A stretch of DNA of 64,000 nt from Corallium rubrum. Taxonomy: Eukaryota > Cnidaria > Anthozoa > Scleralcyonacea > Coralliidae. The stretch spans positions 5,803,041 to 5,867,040 of the forward strand of contig OZ036006.1 of assembly GCA_964035015.1 (NCBI GenBank), written 5' to 3'. Every line of letters begins with the position of its first letter. The first letter of the stretch is position 1. Shown piece by piece: positions 36,951-49,788 of this stretch. The notes under the pieces are model-generated. The model had not been told where the DNA came from, did no database searches, and saw nothing but the letters and a program-made list of their open reading frames with translations. A program made the position numbers and the translations under genes.

Positions 36951-37384
36951 TTCAACACTGTCGAGTCGTGTCGCTGGGCATTGTTGACCGACTTCTGAAA
37001 TCCAAAAACAGCGATGACTCCCGATTGAGAGAGATATTTTGAGCGACTCAGTTGGAGTCCAATTCATAGCTGACAATATGTATAATAGACCCATATGATA
37101 GACTATAGGACCATCATGTTCGCAAACTGCGAACACGAGGCTTTTCAACCGGGTGTTTATGCGGATGCGGGCCTAGCCAGCTTTTTTGGTAAGGCTAGCC
37201 CTAGTAATAAGGAGGCTGGATTTCACCTCGCGTTGGCTTGTTTACTGACTTATGCAGCTTTCCAACGAAATCCGAAATTATGTTTTCGCAAACACGATTT
37301 GAATTTATTACAAACACATGAACAAACGCAACTTGTAAAATAAAAGGTTGGCCAAAAATTATCAGTAAAGGCAAACTTTACCGC

Positions 37385-38470
37385 GGCTGACCCTCTTGGG
37401 AAATTTCCAGCCCTCCTAGGTGAGATCTCGGGTTGTCAATAGGGAGATTTCGCCTAGGAGGGCTAGCTGACCCTCTTGGGAAATTTCCAGCCCTCCTAGA
37501 CGAGATCTCGGGTTGTCAATAGCGAGATCTCACCTAGGAGGGCTGAGTCTGACCCTCCTGGGAAATTTCCAGCCCTCCTAGGTGAGATCTTGGGTTGTCA
37601 ATAGCGAGATTTCGCCTGGGAGGGCTAGCTGACCCTCTTGGGAAATTTCCAGCCCTCCTAGACGAGATATCGGGTTGTCAATAGTGAGATCTCACCTAGA
37701 AGGGCTGGCCCTCTTGAGTGCGTTTATATGGGGAATTTCCAGCCCTCCTAGGCGAGATCTCGGGTTGTCAATAGTGAGATCTCACCTAGAAGGGCTGACC
37801 CTCTTGAGTGCGTTTACATGGGGAATTTCCAGCCCTCCTAGGCGAGATCTCGGGTTGTCAATAGTGATTAGTGAGATCTCGCCTAGGAGGGCTGGCCCTT
37901 TTGACTGCGTTTACATGGGGAATTTCTAGCCCTCCTAGGCGAGATCTCGGGTTGTCAATAGTGAGATCTCACCTAGAATGGCTGGCCCTCGAGTGCGTTT
38001 ATATGGGGAATTTCCAGCCCTCCTAGGCGAGATCTTGGGTTGTCAATAGCGAGATCTCACCTGGGAGGGTTAGCTGACCCTCTTGGGAAATTTCCAGCCC
38101 TCCTAGACGAGATCTCGGGTTGTCAACCAGGGTGCATTCCATGTAGGTCACGCCAAAGATCTTCGGCGTGAATTTCAAAAGTGCTCGGCGTGCTGGTGCA
38201 CAATCACACTGCGGTTGGCGCACATATACAGCCATACAACTATACAAGTCAGTGGGTGGCGCCGGCGTGAGATCTTGACCTCCCTTGGCGCAGCACCTGA
38301 ACACCTGTGGCTTATCTTCGGCGTGTGGTTGACATGGAATGCACCCTGGGTTGTCAATAGCGAGATTTCGCCTAGGAATCCCTATTGAGTGCGTTTACAC
38401 GGGGAATTTCCAGTCCTCCTAGGTGAGATCTGGGGTTGTCAATAGCGAGATCTCGCCTGGGAGGACTAAC
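37385..38470. repeat. Tandem array of hairpin units
   Basis: About ten units, each with CCAGCCCTCCTAGG.GAGATC, GGGTTGTCAATAG.GAGAT and the inverted CTCACCTAGGAGGGCT. Each unit can fold into a stem of about 20 bp. Unit length varies (about 85 or 125 bp) because some have an extra TTGAGTGCGTTTACATGGGG block. Interrupted by a MITE at 38127. Confidence 0.9.
38127..38349. mobile_element. 223-bp MITE with 8-bp target-site duplication
   Basis: Ends CCAGGGTGCATTCCATGT and ACATGGAATGCACCCTGG are inverted. Flanked by GTTGTCAA on both sides (38119-38126, 38350-38357). An 8-bp duplication and CAGGG-like ends suggest the hAT group. Confidence 0.85.
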
Positions 38471-38619
38471 CCTCTTGTCATGTAAACACAAACAAAATTT
38501 TAACAAGGAATTACTCTGAGATGCGAGGTCTTGGCAAAGAGGGCTAGCCATATAAACACCCCCTTCAATACAATAAATATATTTGGTTGGTTGGAGTTCT
38601 GAAATCATAGCCAATAATG

Positions 38620-39080
38620 GATAAACAAATGATTAACACATTCCTGTCTGACTCCTGAACTGCCCCCAAACAGCCTTTATTATTGATTTATATCCATGCA
38701 ATGCCATGCAGACAATTTTACTAGTCAAAGAGAGAACCCTCAGACACCCTAGACAGCAATGAGTTAAAAAGAGAACCTTACGTAGCGATGGATTAACAAA
38801 TGATTAACACATTTACGCCAGACTCCTGAAAAACAGCTAGCCGCTTTATTGTTTTACTCCATCTAATATCAGACAATTTTACTTGACAAAGACAGAAAGA
38901 ACACTCAGACATCCTAGGCAGCAATGGATTAACATAAGTACAGATCTCATGCATAGCCAACCAGCTTCAAACGATCAGGAGGCCTAATCGGCCAATTAAT
39001 GAGATCCCGGGTTCTGCTTTGAACTCATTGCTGTCTAGGATGTCTGAGGTTCTCTCTTTTACAAGGAACATCATCTGACG
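38620..39080. repeat. Dispersed CAGACAATTTTACT / GTCTAGGATGTCTGAGG repeats
   Basis: Three related segments (38630-38770, 38790-38935, 39015-39080 inverted) with ATGGATTAACA..TGATTAAC, AATTTTACT..TCAAAGA and the GTCTGAGGGTTCTC motif. They belong to the MITE family also seen at 29895. Confidence 0.6.
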
Positions 39081-39974
39081 CTGAGGTTAACTTTAGTGGC
39101 GTGATAGGGTGACCCTAGCAACAGGATTACCCTCGGGGTCCTTGTAAACACGGCAAACAAACAAAAACAAGAAACGTATAATCCTTGTAAACAGGCCTTT
39201 AGTCTGGTTTCCAAATAGTTGTAATTGTTGTAATTCAGTCGGCGATTGTTTGCGATCTTTTACGACAGTCGTCGGTTTTGACAAAGTTCAGATGAGCTAA
39301 GTTTGATATTCAAAAACAAATTGAATGACTAAAACTTTGTTTGTGATCATTTTCACAGTTTATATAACAATATAACAAGCATTATTTACAAGTTCAGTAA
39401 CTTAGCCGCTTAAATCTCATGTTTCGTGAACGTTTGACGACAGTTGCAAACATGCATTTGAGCTGGCGTACGACATTCAAGTCTTCGAACTAGTCATTTA
39501 GTAGACTTCTTTAACAAAATCGAGGGTTTTTTGAAAGGATTTGGCCGTTTTTTTGGATTACAACAAGCGTTTCCATTAAGTTGTAATTGTTGTAAGACTT
39601 GATCGGCGACAGTCGCCGACTGGACTTTAAGGCGTTTAGTCTGGACGTGTGGATCACGGTGATCATTGAACAAAACTAACTCTTAGCCCTAATTCTAATC
39701 ATATCTTAAACTACAAGCACAACAAAGTATTTCAGATTATTCTAAGCTTTTATTCAAATAATGTGAACGTCGGTTTCAAATGTTGTCAGCGATCATGGAC
39801 ATCGGGACAATTTAATCGCAAAAGACAACATAATCAGTGACATGAAGTGAAGCACACCTGGTTACTATGGACACCGGCCTATCGCGTATCACAGACGTTT
39901 ATTACGTTACCCAGTGACGAACTAAAAGTTCATTGCTTCAGACACCGGTTCTGCTCGTACGGACAATGAATACT

Positions 39975-41340
39975 TGGGTGCTGGTTAGCGCACGTGCTTT
40001 TCACCTCGCGAGCCGGTGTCGCAGCGGATTTGGACCCCCTCAGTAGATTTGGACCCCCCAGTCCAAATCTACTAGTAGATTCGGGGACTGGGAGATCCAA
40101 ATTTACTGGTAAATATGGACCCCCGTTGGCGGATTTGCACACCCCCCCCCCCCCTTTTAAACATTTTTTATACCCAAAACAACCCAGAAAACGATGAATA
40201 TGTTACATTCATTAATTTTCATATCCAAAGCCAGTTATAAACCACACATAATCGAGCTTATTGTGTTGCAATAGCGAATAAACTAGAATTACTATCGCAA
40301 GTGAAGTGCTGCCTCAAATGGCAGGAATTTCCTGATTTATAGTTTCTCATGTTTTACAAAATTGCCCCAAAAAAACCTAGGCTGATATTATTAATTGCAA
40401 CAGACACAGCGAGTATTTACTGATGTACTTTATTTTTAATTTTCTAATTATAAGATTTAAAATTACATATTTATACTACAACTTATTTCTTGATATAATT
40501 GGCAAGGGTTTTGACAGGATATACAAGGCTTATACACTATTATAGTATAGAAATAATAAATAACCATGCCTCTTGCTCTGGCCAAGCTGTAAATGCAATT
40601 CAAAGTGTCTCGTGTTATGACAAATCTACAGCTGAAAAATTATACAGCAATATACCACCGAGTACATCAGACTATTTTGTAGAATTTGTATAAGTAAAAT
40701 AATTATCTTCCAAGATGTGGGCTAGCATTTTGGAGTTGCCCATTGTTTATAATCTCTGACTTTTGTTAGTCCTTGGTAACAGTCCATTACTTTCAAGTTG
40801 TCTGCACATAATTATTGTGTAGTAATCCATCATTTTCTATTGCCAGTAACATTATCTAAATTTAAAAATCTTAACACTGTTATTAAACTGAGTAAGTACT
40901 ACAAATAAACTAGAAAGTTACCAAATGGAAAATATGTATACAACTACAAGGATAAATCAACATCGCTAAAAATGGAGAGCGTGGAGATCGCTTTTACTAA
41001 CTCTGGTAGTGGTTCATCTATTTTACGGTTTGTGTTCTTTATCACTAATATAAAGTGACAAAAAACTTCAGACTGTTCGCTATTATGAATTTCGTTTATA
41101 TTATTGTGTTCACACTACATATATTTAACTTTTGGAGGGGGTCCATATTTACTAGTAGATTTGGAACCCCCCGAATTTAGGGGGTCCAAATTAACTGGGA
41201 CACCTGGTTCGAGTTCTGCTCTCAGCAGTTATCTGATTGAAAATTTCACCTTGGCCGCATGTGAGAAGAGTGCTTCCAGTTTGACTCTGCCAAACACCAC
41301 AGGTTTCCTCCGGGTACTCCGTTTCCTCCTGTAGTAACAC
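39975..41340. mobile_element. tRNA-like SINE interrupted by a foldback element
   Basis: A tRNA-like head (GGTTAGCGCACGTGCTTTTC, CCTCGCGAGCCGG) stops near 40020. GGTTCGAGTTCTGCTC, resembling its B-box, appears at 41213. Between lie inverted GGATTTGGACCCCC-rich ends (40029-40140; 41139-41207). Confidence 0.45.
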
Positions 41341-41665
41341 TGGACCAATGAGGAATGGCCCTTACTGGACCTCTAGAGAGAACAGTTTAGATATAACTGA
41401 TAGAGTTATCCAGTATAAATAAAGTTAGTTTAGTTTACTCTGGTTTCCTCCTGTAGTAACACTGGATCAATGAGGAATGGCCCTTACTTGACCTCTAGAG
41501 AGAACAGTTTAGATATGACTGATAGAGTTATCCAGTATAAATAAAGTTAGTTTAGTTTACTCTGGTTTCCTCCTGTAGTAACACTGGATCAATGAAGGAT
41601 GGTCCTTACTGGACCTCTAGAGAGAACAGTTTAGATATAACTGATAGAATTATCCAGTATAAATA
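41319..41665 (+). repeat. 121-bp tandem repeat, three copies (SINE tail)
   Basis: Copies begin at about 41319, 41440 and 41561 with TTTCCTCCTGTAGTAACACT, each ending ATCCAGTATAAATA. Probably the tail of the adjacent SINE amplified in tandem. Confidence 0.85.
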
Positions 41666-41671
41666 CCTTTT

Positions 41672-41781
41672 GTACCTTTTGTACATTAGCATATATTGCT
41701 CTCTGTCTTTCAGCTTGGATTTTGTAATAGCTTGAAGTGTCTGAAAGACAGAGAACAATATATGCTAATGTCAAAAGGTAC
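41672..41781. repeat. Hairpin
   Basis: Arms CATTAGCATATATTG.TCTCT and AGAGAACAATATATGCTAAT with TGTCTTTCAG inverted. Confidence 0.8.
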
Positions 41782-42280
41782 AATGTTGAATAAAAGTTTT
41801 GAATTTTCGTGCGAGGGTGGTGTACCATAAACCGACAATTTCCGAAATGGGAGACTTGATTCGGCATACTTTTTTGAACTTTTCGGCATAATTGACGTCT
41901 TGACAGGTATGTTTGCCACCGCCACCGTGAATAACCTGCCTTCTATCAAAGCCAGCGTGTTCTTGTCGTGCCATCAGATGTGCAGTCCTGTGGTGTATGA
42001 GTTCAAAACAGAACGCAAGACCTTGCCATCCGGAGTATACTGCTGAGCCAAACCGCTTTGGAAGCCCGAAGCCGTGAACACTGTGAAAGTTGGCTTCCCT
42101 TGGCAAGATATTTGACTTCATTGATATAGTACAGTTAAGAATAATCTGATAGCGCTTACAATTGCGAAACCAGTGTAGAATTCTTGCAAAACCTGACTTC
42201 AGTTCTTTTACAAGATCTTTATTATACGTTGCCCTTGACCTGACCATATTTAAACGTATTGACCATAATATAGTAAGCAC

Positions 42281-42470
42281 TAAGCATACTAAAAATAATC
42301 TGATAACACTTCGCTAACAATAGCATACCAACCCACTTTAGAAGGAATAGAAGCTATGAACATTGTGGAAATTTTCCTTTTGCACTCGATCACCATATCA
42401 GACATATTGACTACGATATAGTAAGCATACTAAAAATAACCTGATAACACCTCACTAACAATAGCACGGC
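42281..42470 (+). repeat. Direct repeat, period about 146 bp
   Basis: AGCATACTAAAAATAA.CTGA and AACAATAGCA occur at about 42290 and 42427. A more diverged related segment is at 42047-42180. Confidence 0.6.
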
Positions 42471-42761
42471 AAGCCGCTACTGAAGAGTCCAAGGAAGTGC
42501 AACTATATTGAGGTCAACATTTGAAGCCAAGTTCTCAGCGGGAGGGGGTGTGGTGTCGTGTGATTTCCAAGGTTAGAGATTGATGAACCGTTTCTGGGAA
42601 GTCTGCCAGATATTGATAACTGTTCCACGTGTGAAGCAGTGGCGTCGTGGCCGGGGGGTCAGGGGGACCATGCCCCCCCCCTAATGTCGTTCAACGCAGT
42701 TTTGTCGGAATTCGGGCATAAGCTTTTCGCGGTTTCCGGTCATGACTATCACTTTTGAGTT

Positions 42762-42872
42762 ATGCCACCAACAACGAAACGTCGGAAAGTTGAATGTCTT
42801 CTATGCAAGAAGACATTTGATAGTGATTATCGATATCGCCATAACAATAAATATCATTCGGATCACGGATAG
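42762..42872 (+). CDS. Short zinc-finger-like ORF, transposon-associated
   Basis: ATG to TAG, 36 aa: MPPTTKRRKVECLLCKKTFD then YRYRHNNKYHSDHG. It shows one C-x2-C...H-x5-H finger after a basic start, like the N-terminal finger of hAT/TTF-type transposase-derived proteins. It follows a GC-rich repeat (GGCCGGGGGGTCAGGGGGAC). No further transposase domain is seen, so it is likely a remnant. Confidence 0.35.
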   Translation: MPPTTKRRKVECLLCKKTFDSDYRYRHNNKYHSDHG

Positions 42873-44459
42873 AGTAAAGAAACACCAACATATTCCATAT
42901 AAACATGCTGGTGCTCCTGGGTTTGTCTTTTGACTTTTTGTTATTTCAGTATTAAATTCACAAGTAGCGGTTGCGTACAGCATAGCAGCACGCTTTGTCG
43001 CTTTAAAAAGTCTGTTTTATACTTCAGGCAATCGTCGAATTTAATTCAGAATTAAGTATGTTTTATCGTTTATGCGAAGCTATGTCGGAAAAACCTTGTT
43101 GTTTGTCGGAAAAATTGTGCTCTTGGCCACCCCTAAAATCTCTGAGCCACTTTACACTATTCCGGAGTGGTTTTCCGTAGCGTAGTCACTACGCTTAGCA
43201 CTCCGGCTGCAAATCACTACGATATGGTAAATTTACCGTACCATCATAGTATAAACAGATTGATTTTTTTGTTATGGAACGCTCACGCCAATCCGGACCA
43301 CAACCGTACCGTAATAGTGTAAACGGGGCCTTAGGTTTAAGATTAAGAGTTTAGGATTACTTTGGGTCACTGCCTTCACATGCTTTCACGTGTGAAATTA
43401 AGATATTTAACTAAAATATACAATATAAGCAGTAATATGATATAAAAGAGAAGCGATAATAATAATAACATGAAGTTAGTTTTTAAATATAATAGAGTAT
43501 TGTTCTGGTAACGGCTTAGAGTTGTTGTCAGCTTGTGTGGTTAATGCAGTGTGCCATGATTTAGCGCCTCGCCCGCTTTCCAAAAATGTGTGTTAGTTAA
43601 ATATCTTAATTTGTTGGTTTTATATTTCATTACTACCTTCCTGTTGAAGGCTGCAGTCTGGCAGCCGAAAGTTCGTTAATAAACAAATATTTTGGTCAGA
43701 GAACGTCTATTTTACTCATTATGAACAGAACGTGTTCACCATCTCTGATTGGATAACAGAGTTTTGATTCGCTAAACTTCTTATTACTATAGGGTGATAT
43801 GATTGGTTAAACCTGTATCAGATCAGCGTATGAGATTCATTTGTAGCCAAATATAGCCTGAATTACATGAAAGTGAGGTTCGTACCGCTTCATACCAGAG
43901 GTTTTCTCTCCTTTCCTGTCTTACCGCTATAAAATTACGAGAGAAAATCTCATCTGGAACCAGGTAGACTTCTGCCTCTCCTGTCTTGTATTCACACAGT
44001 CACAGTACATGATAACAGATCGAGTACGAACGGGAAATCCGGCAACTTAATTTCAGGAATTCCGCTCTTCAAATAACTGGGGTTTATTTTTAAAATACTT
44101 AAGTGGAAATATCCTACCTCGCCCTGTTTTGGTATCGGAAGCAAAGTGAAAAGGTGTCAATAAACTGTTGAGATTTTTAGCTACGAGCCCTTCAAACCTC
44201 ATCAGAGTAAAACGATCCAATCAAAAACAAGAATTACGTCACGTGTCACAATCGATGCGCCAGTTGTACAAAGCCTGGATTAGCTTATCCGGTGGATATG
44301 TTCTTAGGGTATCCAGACATCGTACAACTGGCTTCTGAAAAAGATAAATCATATCTTCTTATTCATCTATAGTCCGCTATAGGTCCTTTACCTACCTACC
44401 CACCCCACACTCAACTTGGTCACTCCCACCACTTAGTGCTGGCACTGCTGGACACAGAA

Positions 44460-44665
44460 TAAAGACTGTACAGAAGGGCCACTTAGCGGTACAACGTGTC
44501 CTCGTATTTTTATGCAAAAATATGCAGTTTACTGGCTAGGACAGCCAGTTCAGCGTACTTATTGGCCAGAACATGCAGTTTACTGGCTGAGCAACATGCG
44601 TAATGCGACATGCGCGGAAACAAAAACTTCAAAGGTTCCGACCCGAGTGGCCCTTCATAGTCTTT
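44460..44665 (+). repeat. Dispersed repeat, copy 1
   Basis: GCGGTACAACGTGTCC, CTGGCTAGGACAGCCAGTTC and GAGTGGCCCTTC.TAGTCTTT are shared with 57433-57622, about 190 bp at high identity. Confidence 0.85.
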
Positions 44666-44944
44666 ATTCTGTGCTGCTGGACTTCTTCGTGTACATATGA
44701 CCATCGTAACACAGCTTTTCACCTCCTTTGTTGCTCCGAGTGACTTCCATGATTGAGAGTTAGTTTGTAACATAATTGAGATGAGATAAAACTTTATTTA
44801 AACACACGCTAGCCCCGTCAACTAATGGCTCATTTCCACAAGCGGCGTGTGGATTACATAGTAAATAAACATAATATATAAGATAACTATAAGATAACAG
44901 TGTTCCTAAATACAATTAAGATGTTAATTCTACTAATCTAACTT

Positions 44945-44948
<4 letters not shown>

Positions 44949-45018
<70 letters not shown>
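44949..45018. repeat. (AT)n microsatellite
   Basis: About 35 AT units, just 3' of a LINE-like tail (AAACTTTATTTAAACACACG at 44788). Confidence 0.95.
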
Positions 45019-45021
<3 letters not shown>

Positions 45022-45567
45022 TAAAATATTAATTATATCGGGAATTAATTTCATAATTGAGAATGTAAAGCAGCTCTTTATAGAATGTGTTATCTTTCAG
45101 GCGATGACTCCTTATTAGTAACGCAAACAACACCAACGCAATTCCCATTGGGGTCGCTTGCTTATTAGCGTGATCCACAATTCCCATGTGGGTCATTTGC
45201 TAACTGTTTGAGACGATGACTCATTTGTTGAGAACTCAACATCAAATCAGATGTTCGTAAATAGTGTCGCAACACCAACTGAAAATAATTTGTAAAAGGA
45301 GAATGCGGGTTTTTTGTCTGAATTTAGTAATTTGGGGGTTTTGTCGGCCGGGTTTTTGTCATATGCGTTTTTGTCGGTATCCCCTATAGGATTATAGGTC
45401 CTTTACCTACCTACCTCCCCCACACTCAACTCGGTCACTCCCACGGATGAAAAATTACTTAAAGTACTGATATTAGGTTTGTGAATACTATTTCAGACTT
45501 CGTACAACTGGCTTCTGAAAAACACAAATCATATCGTCTTATTCATCTATAGTCCGCTATAGAATAC

Positions 45568-45770
45568 GTAGGTCCTTTACCTACCTACCTACCTACCTAC
45601 CTACCTACCTACCTACCTACCTACCTACCTACCTACCTACCTACCTACCTACCTACCTACCTACCTACCTACCTACCTACCTACCTACCTATCTACCTAT
45701 CTACCTACCTACCTATCTACCTACCTATTACCTATCTACCTACCTACCTACCTACCTACCTACCTACCTA
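45568..45770 (+). repeat. (CTAC)n microsatellite
   Basis: About 50 CTAC units with a few TATC variants. It is expanded only in the third copy of the local duplication; the other copies have two or three units. Confidence 0.97.
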
Positions 45771-46013
45771 CCCCACACTCAACTTGGTCACTCCCACAGA
45801 TGAAAAATTACTTAAAGTACTGATATTAGGTTTGTGAATACTAAATGTGATAGTTATGGAAGCAAGTAGAGGACTTGATCCCGTTACTTCCTTCAGTAAT
45901 GACTGTAATGTGCTTTCAGCAGCTAAGAGGCACTTATCTAATGCTCTCTCACTAGCCTCTGTTTCCTGTCCTGTCGACTGATGACCTGGGATTGTTCTGT
46001 GTAGCGCTAAAGT

Positions 46014-46455
46014 GAAGGAAAAGTAGCCATTTCTTAAAGTGTCTATGAAATGAAAAATTCGTTGGCATTTTTGTTGTTTTATTGTACAGAGGAGCATGGC
46101 AGGAGCACTCACTGAAAATTTCAAGAGAATCTGATGCGTAGTTTTCGCGCTATTAACTCTCAGAGTTTGCCATGGCTAGTTCGTTCTTGGAGAAAAACTT
46201 GGCTTTCGGAAACAATGCTTATGACGTACGCAGATGGACAACTATACATAAGAACAATAGATTTCACTGTTAATGATCATCTGCATAAGGCACTGTTACC
46301 AAGAAGCCCAAATTTCCCCAAAACAAACTATCCACGGCAAATTTTGAGAGTTGATTCTCTTCAAATTTTCAGTGAGTGCTCCTGTCATGCTCCTCTGTAC
46401 AATAAAACAACAAAAATGCCAACGTATTTTTCACTTCATAGACACTTTAATCATA
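46014..46455. mobile_element. Foldback MITE
   Basis: Inverted arms with TTGTTTTATTGTACAGAGGA and TCCTCTGTACAATAAAACAA, then TCAGTGAGTGCTCCTG inverted. Related ends are at 60455-60560 and 62398-62510. Confidence 0.85.
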
Positions 46456-46610
46456 ACATAGATGTAATACAACGGCATTTTTGATTGGCTGCCGTGCGTG
46501 CTCCATAACTCAATGGAGCCCAAACGTAATGAGAAACTCATTTTTAATCAGCGAAATAAATATTGTTTTTCGTTGTTTTGTGTCTGATTCTCTGATATAA
46601 AAGAAATGGT

Positions 46611-46733
46611 TCATGGTTTGGCGTGCTCCACTGAGTTATGGATGCACTTGGGAAGTTGGAGCATGCTCTCATGCGTTCATGCACGTAGGAACGTGCATCC
46701 GTAACTGGATGGAGCACGCCAAACCATTTCTTA
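46611..46733. repeat. Hairpin (GGTTTGGCGTGCTCC)
   Basis: Arms AAGAAATGGTTCATGGTTTG and CAAACCATTTCTT with GGCGTGCTCCA and TGGAGCACGCC. A single arm is at 12985-13060. Confidence 0.85.
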
Positions 46734-46948
46734 AATATAAGTTGGAAATTGCAACCCTGTCAAACCCAAAAGTAAACGGTTAAGACCACACGCAGTAATT
46801 GAGCTAGACGACAGTTGGTTCGACTAATCACAATATCATTCTCTTAGCAACCGATCACTTTCTTTACCAATGAAATGAAGGAATGTCACTAGTGATGATG
46901 ATTAATTTCTTAGACGAGATGAAGTGTTTCTAGCTTACAAGTTCTTTC

Positions 46949-47273
46949 GTATTATCATAGTTAGTGGAGGGGGATGGTTTGGAAACTCGGCAGAAGTCAT
47001 CGTTCCATGCTTTTGTTTAATTTGCTTAATTTCACGGCCACTGAACGTATTGTATTTTCTGTGGGTTTAATTAGTGTAGTCCTTCGTCATCACGTGTTGT
47101 AAGTCCTTTGTTCGTTGTGTAGTCCATCGTCGTTACGTGTCCATAGAATTTCCTTTCTTCAACCAATTGCCTTCCTCCAACATGAACTATTGTACTCATC
47201 AACATGACCATTGCATAATCTTGAAAGACAATGTAGCTTCCAAACCATCCCCCTCCACTAACTATGATATTAT
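46949..47273. mobile_element. Foldback MITE
   Basis: Ends ATAGTTAGTGGAGGGGGATG and CATCCCCCTCCACTAACTAT, about 325 bp, no ORF. Confidence 0.85.
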
Positions 47274-47426
47274 CTTAATCGCTCAATTTTATGTTTCCAA
47301 GGTAACTGAATAACTAGGCAAACCCTCTAGGACGAGAGTCTATTCTGGCGTAACTAAAGAACCCATTGTGAGAAAGACATAGCCCAAGACATACGTAAGT
47401 GACGTAGTTTCTATACATAGATCTTA

Positions 47427-47803
47427 GACCCCGTTTACACGATGCCGGTACAATTTGAAAACGGAACAAAATCATGCCGTTTAGGCCTTGCGTTCACACG
47501 ATCCCGGCACAAAAATAACATGAAAACGGCACAAAATGAAGACGGGTTCCTTGACGGCATGAAATGAAAACGCAACACTAACCGGTATCGTGTAAACGCC
47601 CAGGCCGTAACAGTTTCATGACGGTATAATCACGATATATACGACCACAGTATTCGGGTCAGCAGTATTCAGAATAGTCACATGCTAATCCATCATTATA
47701 TTATACCGGCACCGTGTAAACGCAAGATTTTTTGGCCTGTATTTACACACTGGCATGATTTTGTTCCGTTTTCAAATTGTACCGGCATCGTGTAAACGGG
47801 GTC
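47427..47803. mobile_element. 377-bp MITE, PIF/Harbinger-like (TTA duplication)
   Basis: About 50-bp near-perfect inverted ends (GACCCCGTTTACACGATGCC ...). Flanked by TTA at 47424-47426 and 47804-47806, the 3-bp target site typical of PIF/Harbinger. Solo ends occur at 13080 and 43318 (GTAAACGGGG). Confidence 0.8.
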
Positions 47804-47839
47804 TTATTAAAGTCAAATGTTCTAACAATAACTATTTTA

Positions 47840-47969
47840 TAACCGAGAGTGAGGTCTTTACGGTAAAATATTAAACCGAGGTCTTGCTGTAATGACCGAG
47901 CGATAGGGAGGTTAATACGTTCAAGACCGAGGTTTGATATTTTACCGTAAAGACCTCACTCTCGGTTAT
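47840..47969. repeat. Hairpin (ATAACCGAGAGTGAGG)
   Basis: Arms ATAACCGAGAGTGAGGTCTT and AAGACCTCACTCTCGGTTAT with TACGGTAAAATA inverted; about 130 bp. Confidence 0.85.
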
Positions 47970-48446
47970 TAAGTAGTTCATTATATTGCACTGTTTATTA
48001 CAAAATTAATCTTGTATTTCTTGGATTGCCTACGATAATTCATTAATTATATATGAACGTATGCCATAGGTTTTTCCATATTTGGACACTCTCATCCAAA
48101 CACGCGGGGATGTTTCTCGACTTGAGAAAAACGTAAACAAAAAAACAACCGAAAATGTTATTTTATAAACACTTCAGAGAAGTGCGTCGCAGTCAAAAAC
48201 ATTAAACGTTTTGTTATTGTCGGTCTAATTGAACTTTGACCTTTTCCGCATAGTATGACGTCAGCAATGATGTTGACGCGGAAAATACTCGGGTAAACAT
48301 GTTTACTAGCCTGAATGACGTAGTATTGATAAACTTCGTCTGAGAGCGTCTATTAACTTTGTCATTAGAAGTTTCGAATCATGTCTGGGGCTTTTCTGAG
48401 TAATTGAGCTTGATACCACATGCACTACTTGGTACCACATGCACTA

Positions 48447-48937
48447 TTTTGCAAAGTTAGGATGGTTACCTTTTTACGATGAAGTTAAGATAAATAAATG
48501 CTCACTTATTTATAAAAGATTACATGGTGAAGCACCAACTTATATAGATAAATTGTTATTGAACAACTTTTCTATCCATGGTAGTGAGACGAGACACGGA
48601 AAGCATAATTTAGTCTGTCCTAAATTTAATCGTATTACTGAAGGAAGTAGATCATTCACGGTTATAAGTATAAAGTTATGGAATAGTCTCCCACAGGAAA
48701 TTAAAAAGAAACCTAGTCTTGCCTCTTTCAAATCCTCCCTTAGAAACCTTTTTAGTGAATCGTATAAAGACATTGATTGCTTTGAAATTTTAATGTCATT
48801 TTATATGTGTTAGATCTCTATTTATAAACTAGTTTAATGTATCTTATTTGTACTTAGTTAGGTAAATTTGAGGGCCACAAGCAGTTTATCAGCCAATCGC
48901 TATCATGTGTCACCCTCGTGAAATAAAGTTGTTCATT
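48447..48937 (+). mobile_element. 5'-truncated LINE 3' end (CR1/Rex-like) with 9-bp target duplication
   Basis: An open segment to 48813 reads LGWLPFYDEVKINKCSLIYK, LHGEAPTYI and IKLWNSLPQEIKKKPSLASF, the conserved C-terminal end of CR1/Rex-type reverse transcriptase ORFs. The 3' UTR ends AAATAAAGTTGTTCATT. Flanked by CATGCACTA at 48438-48446 and 48938-48946. Confidence 0.85.
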
Positions 48938-49788
48938 CATGCACTACATGTATACGCGATGTATACCTACAACTTATCATAAAACTTGTATAAGCCTATC
49001 AAGCGCGTAAACTCAACTAGTCTTGTCTATTACAACTAATATTTGCCATTTCCCCCGATTCAACTGCGCGTTCTAGAAATTTCTTTCATCCGAAAAATCC
49101 ATTAGGCCTAGAACATCTATATAGTCTAGTCTTCTCTACTTATAAATTATAACCAATTAAACATTTCGTGAAAGCATGGTTGTTGACTGTTCTAAACAAT
49201 TCTCGTCTGGATTTATTTTGTATACTAGATCCCTACGATTGGAAACAAACCAAAAATCTAATAAGAAAGTTATTGCTGAAAAACGACGAAAATAAATGAA
49301 ATAAATGACGATGAACGTTGTAAAAGTAAATTTTAGTATGACGTTAATTTACTCGTCAAAGAGAAAGGAAGCTTACTGGAAGGAATGGGTTACAACTTTA
49401 GACAATTTTGTACAGCAAGAACTGAGAACACTTTTCTAACTTTTACAAATATTAAATAAAAAAACAAAGAACTCTTTAGTTTAGGATGAGTAGGATTCTC
49501 GCCGTTAAATATTGCAAATCAGCTTCAACTCATCAAATTATGCGAATACCTAGCATTCCACATACCCACAAATATAATAAAATGGTTCTTTGTAGACTTT
49601 GTACGGTATTATTATTTAAATGTATTTGAGGTCCATTTCTTTAGGGATGACATTTTGTCTGACGTAATAATGGCGTCATTTAACGTCAAAGGCTTTATCG
49701 AAATAGTAAAAGTTGAACTTCCTGGTTTATATGGCTAAAAACTTTCCATTTTTGGTTTCAAGTTGGACGAACCACATTACGTCAGATA

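Larger units (their letters stand above)
44320..45860 (+). repeat. Segmental duplication, three partial copies
   Basis: ACAACTGGCTTCTGAAAAA..A occurs at 44324 and 45506. CACACTCAACT.GGTCACTC occurs at 44407, 45420 and 45774. GATGAAAAATTACTTAAAGT follows the latter two. Confidence 0.8.

Noticed and set aside
41771..42280. 169-codon open stretch on the minus strand
   Set aside because: Starts without ATG, overlaps diverged direct repeats and a hairpin, and shows no family motif.
46134..46484. 116-codon ORF on the plus strand
   Set aside because: Lies across the inverted arms of a MITE.
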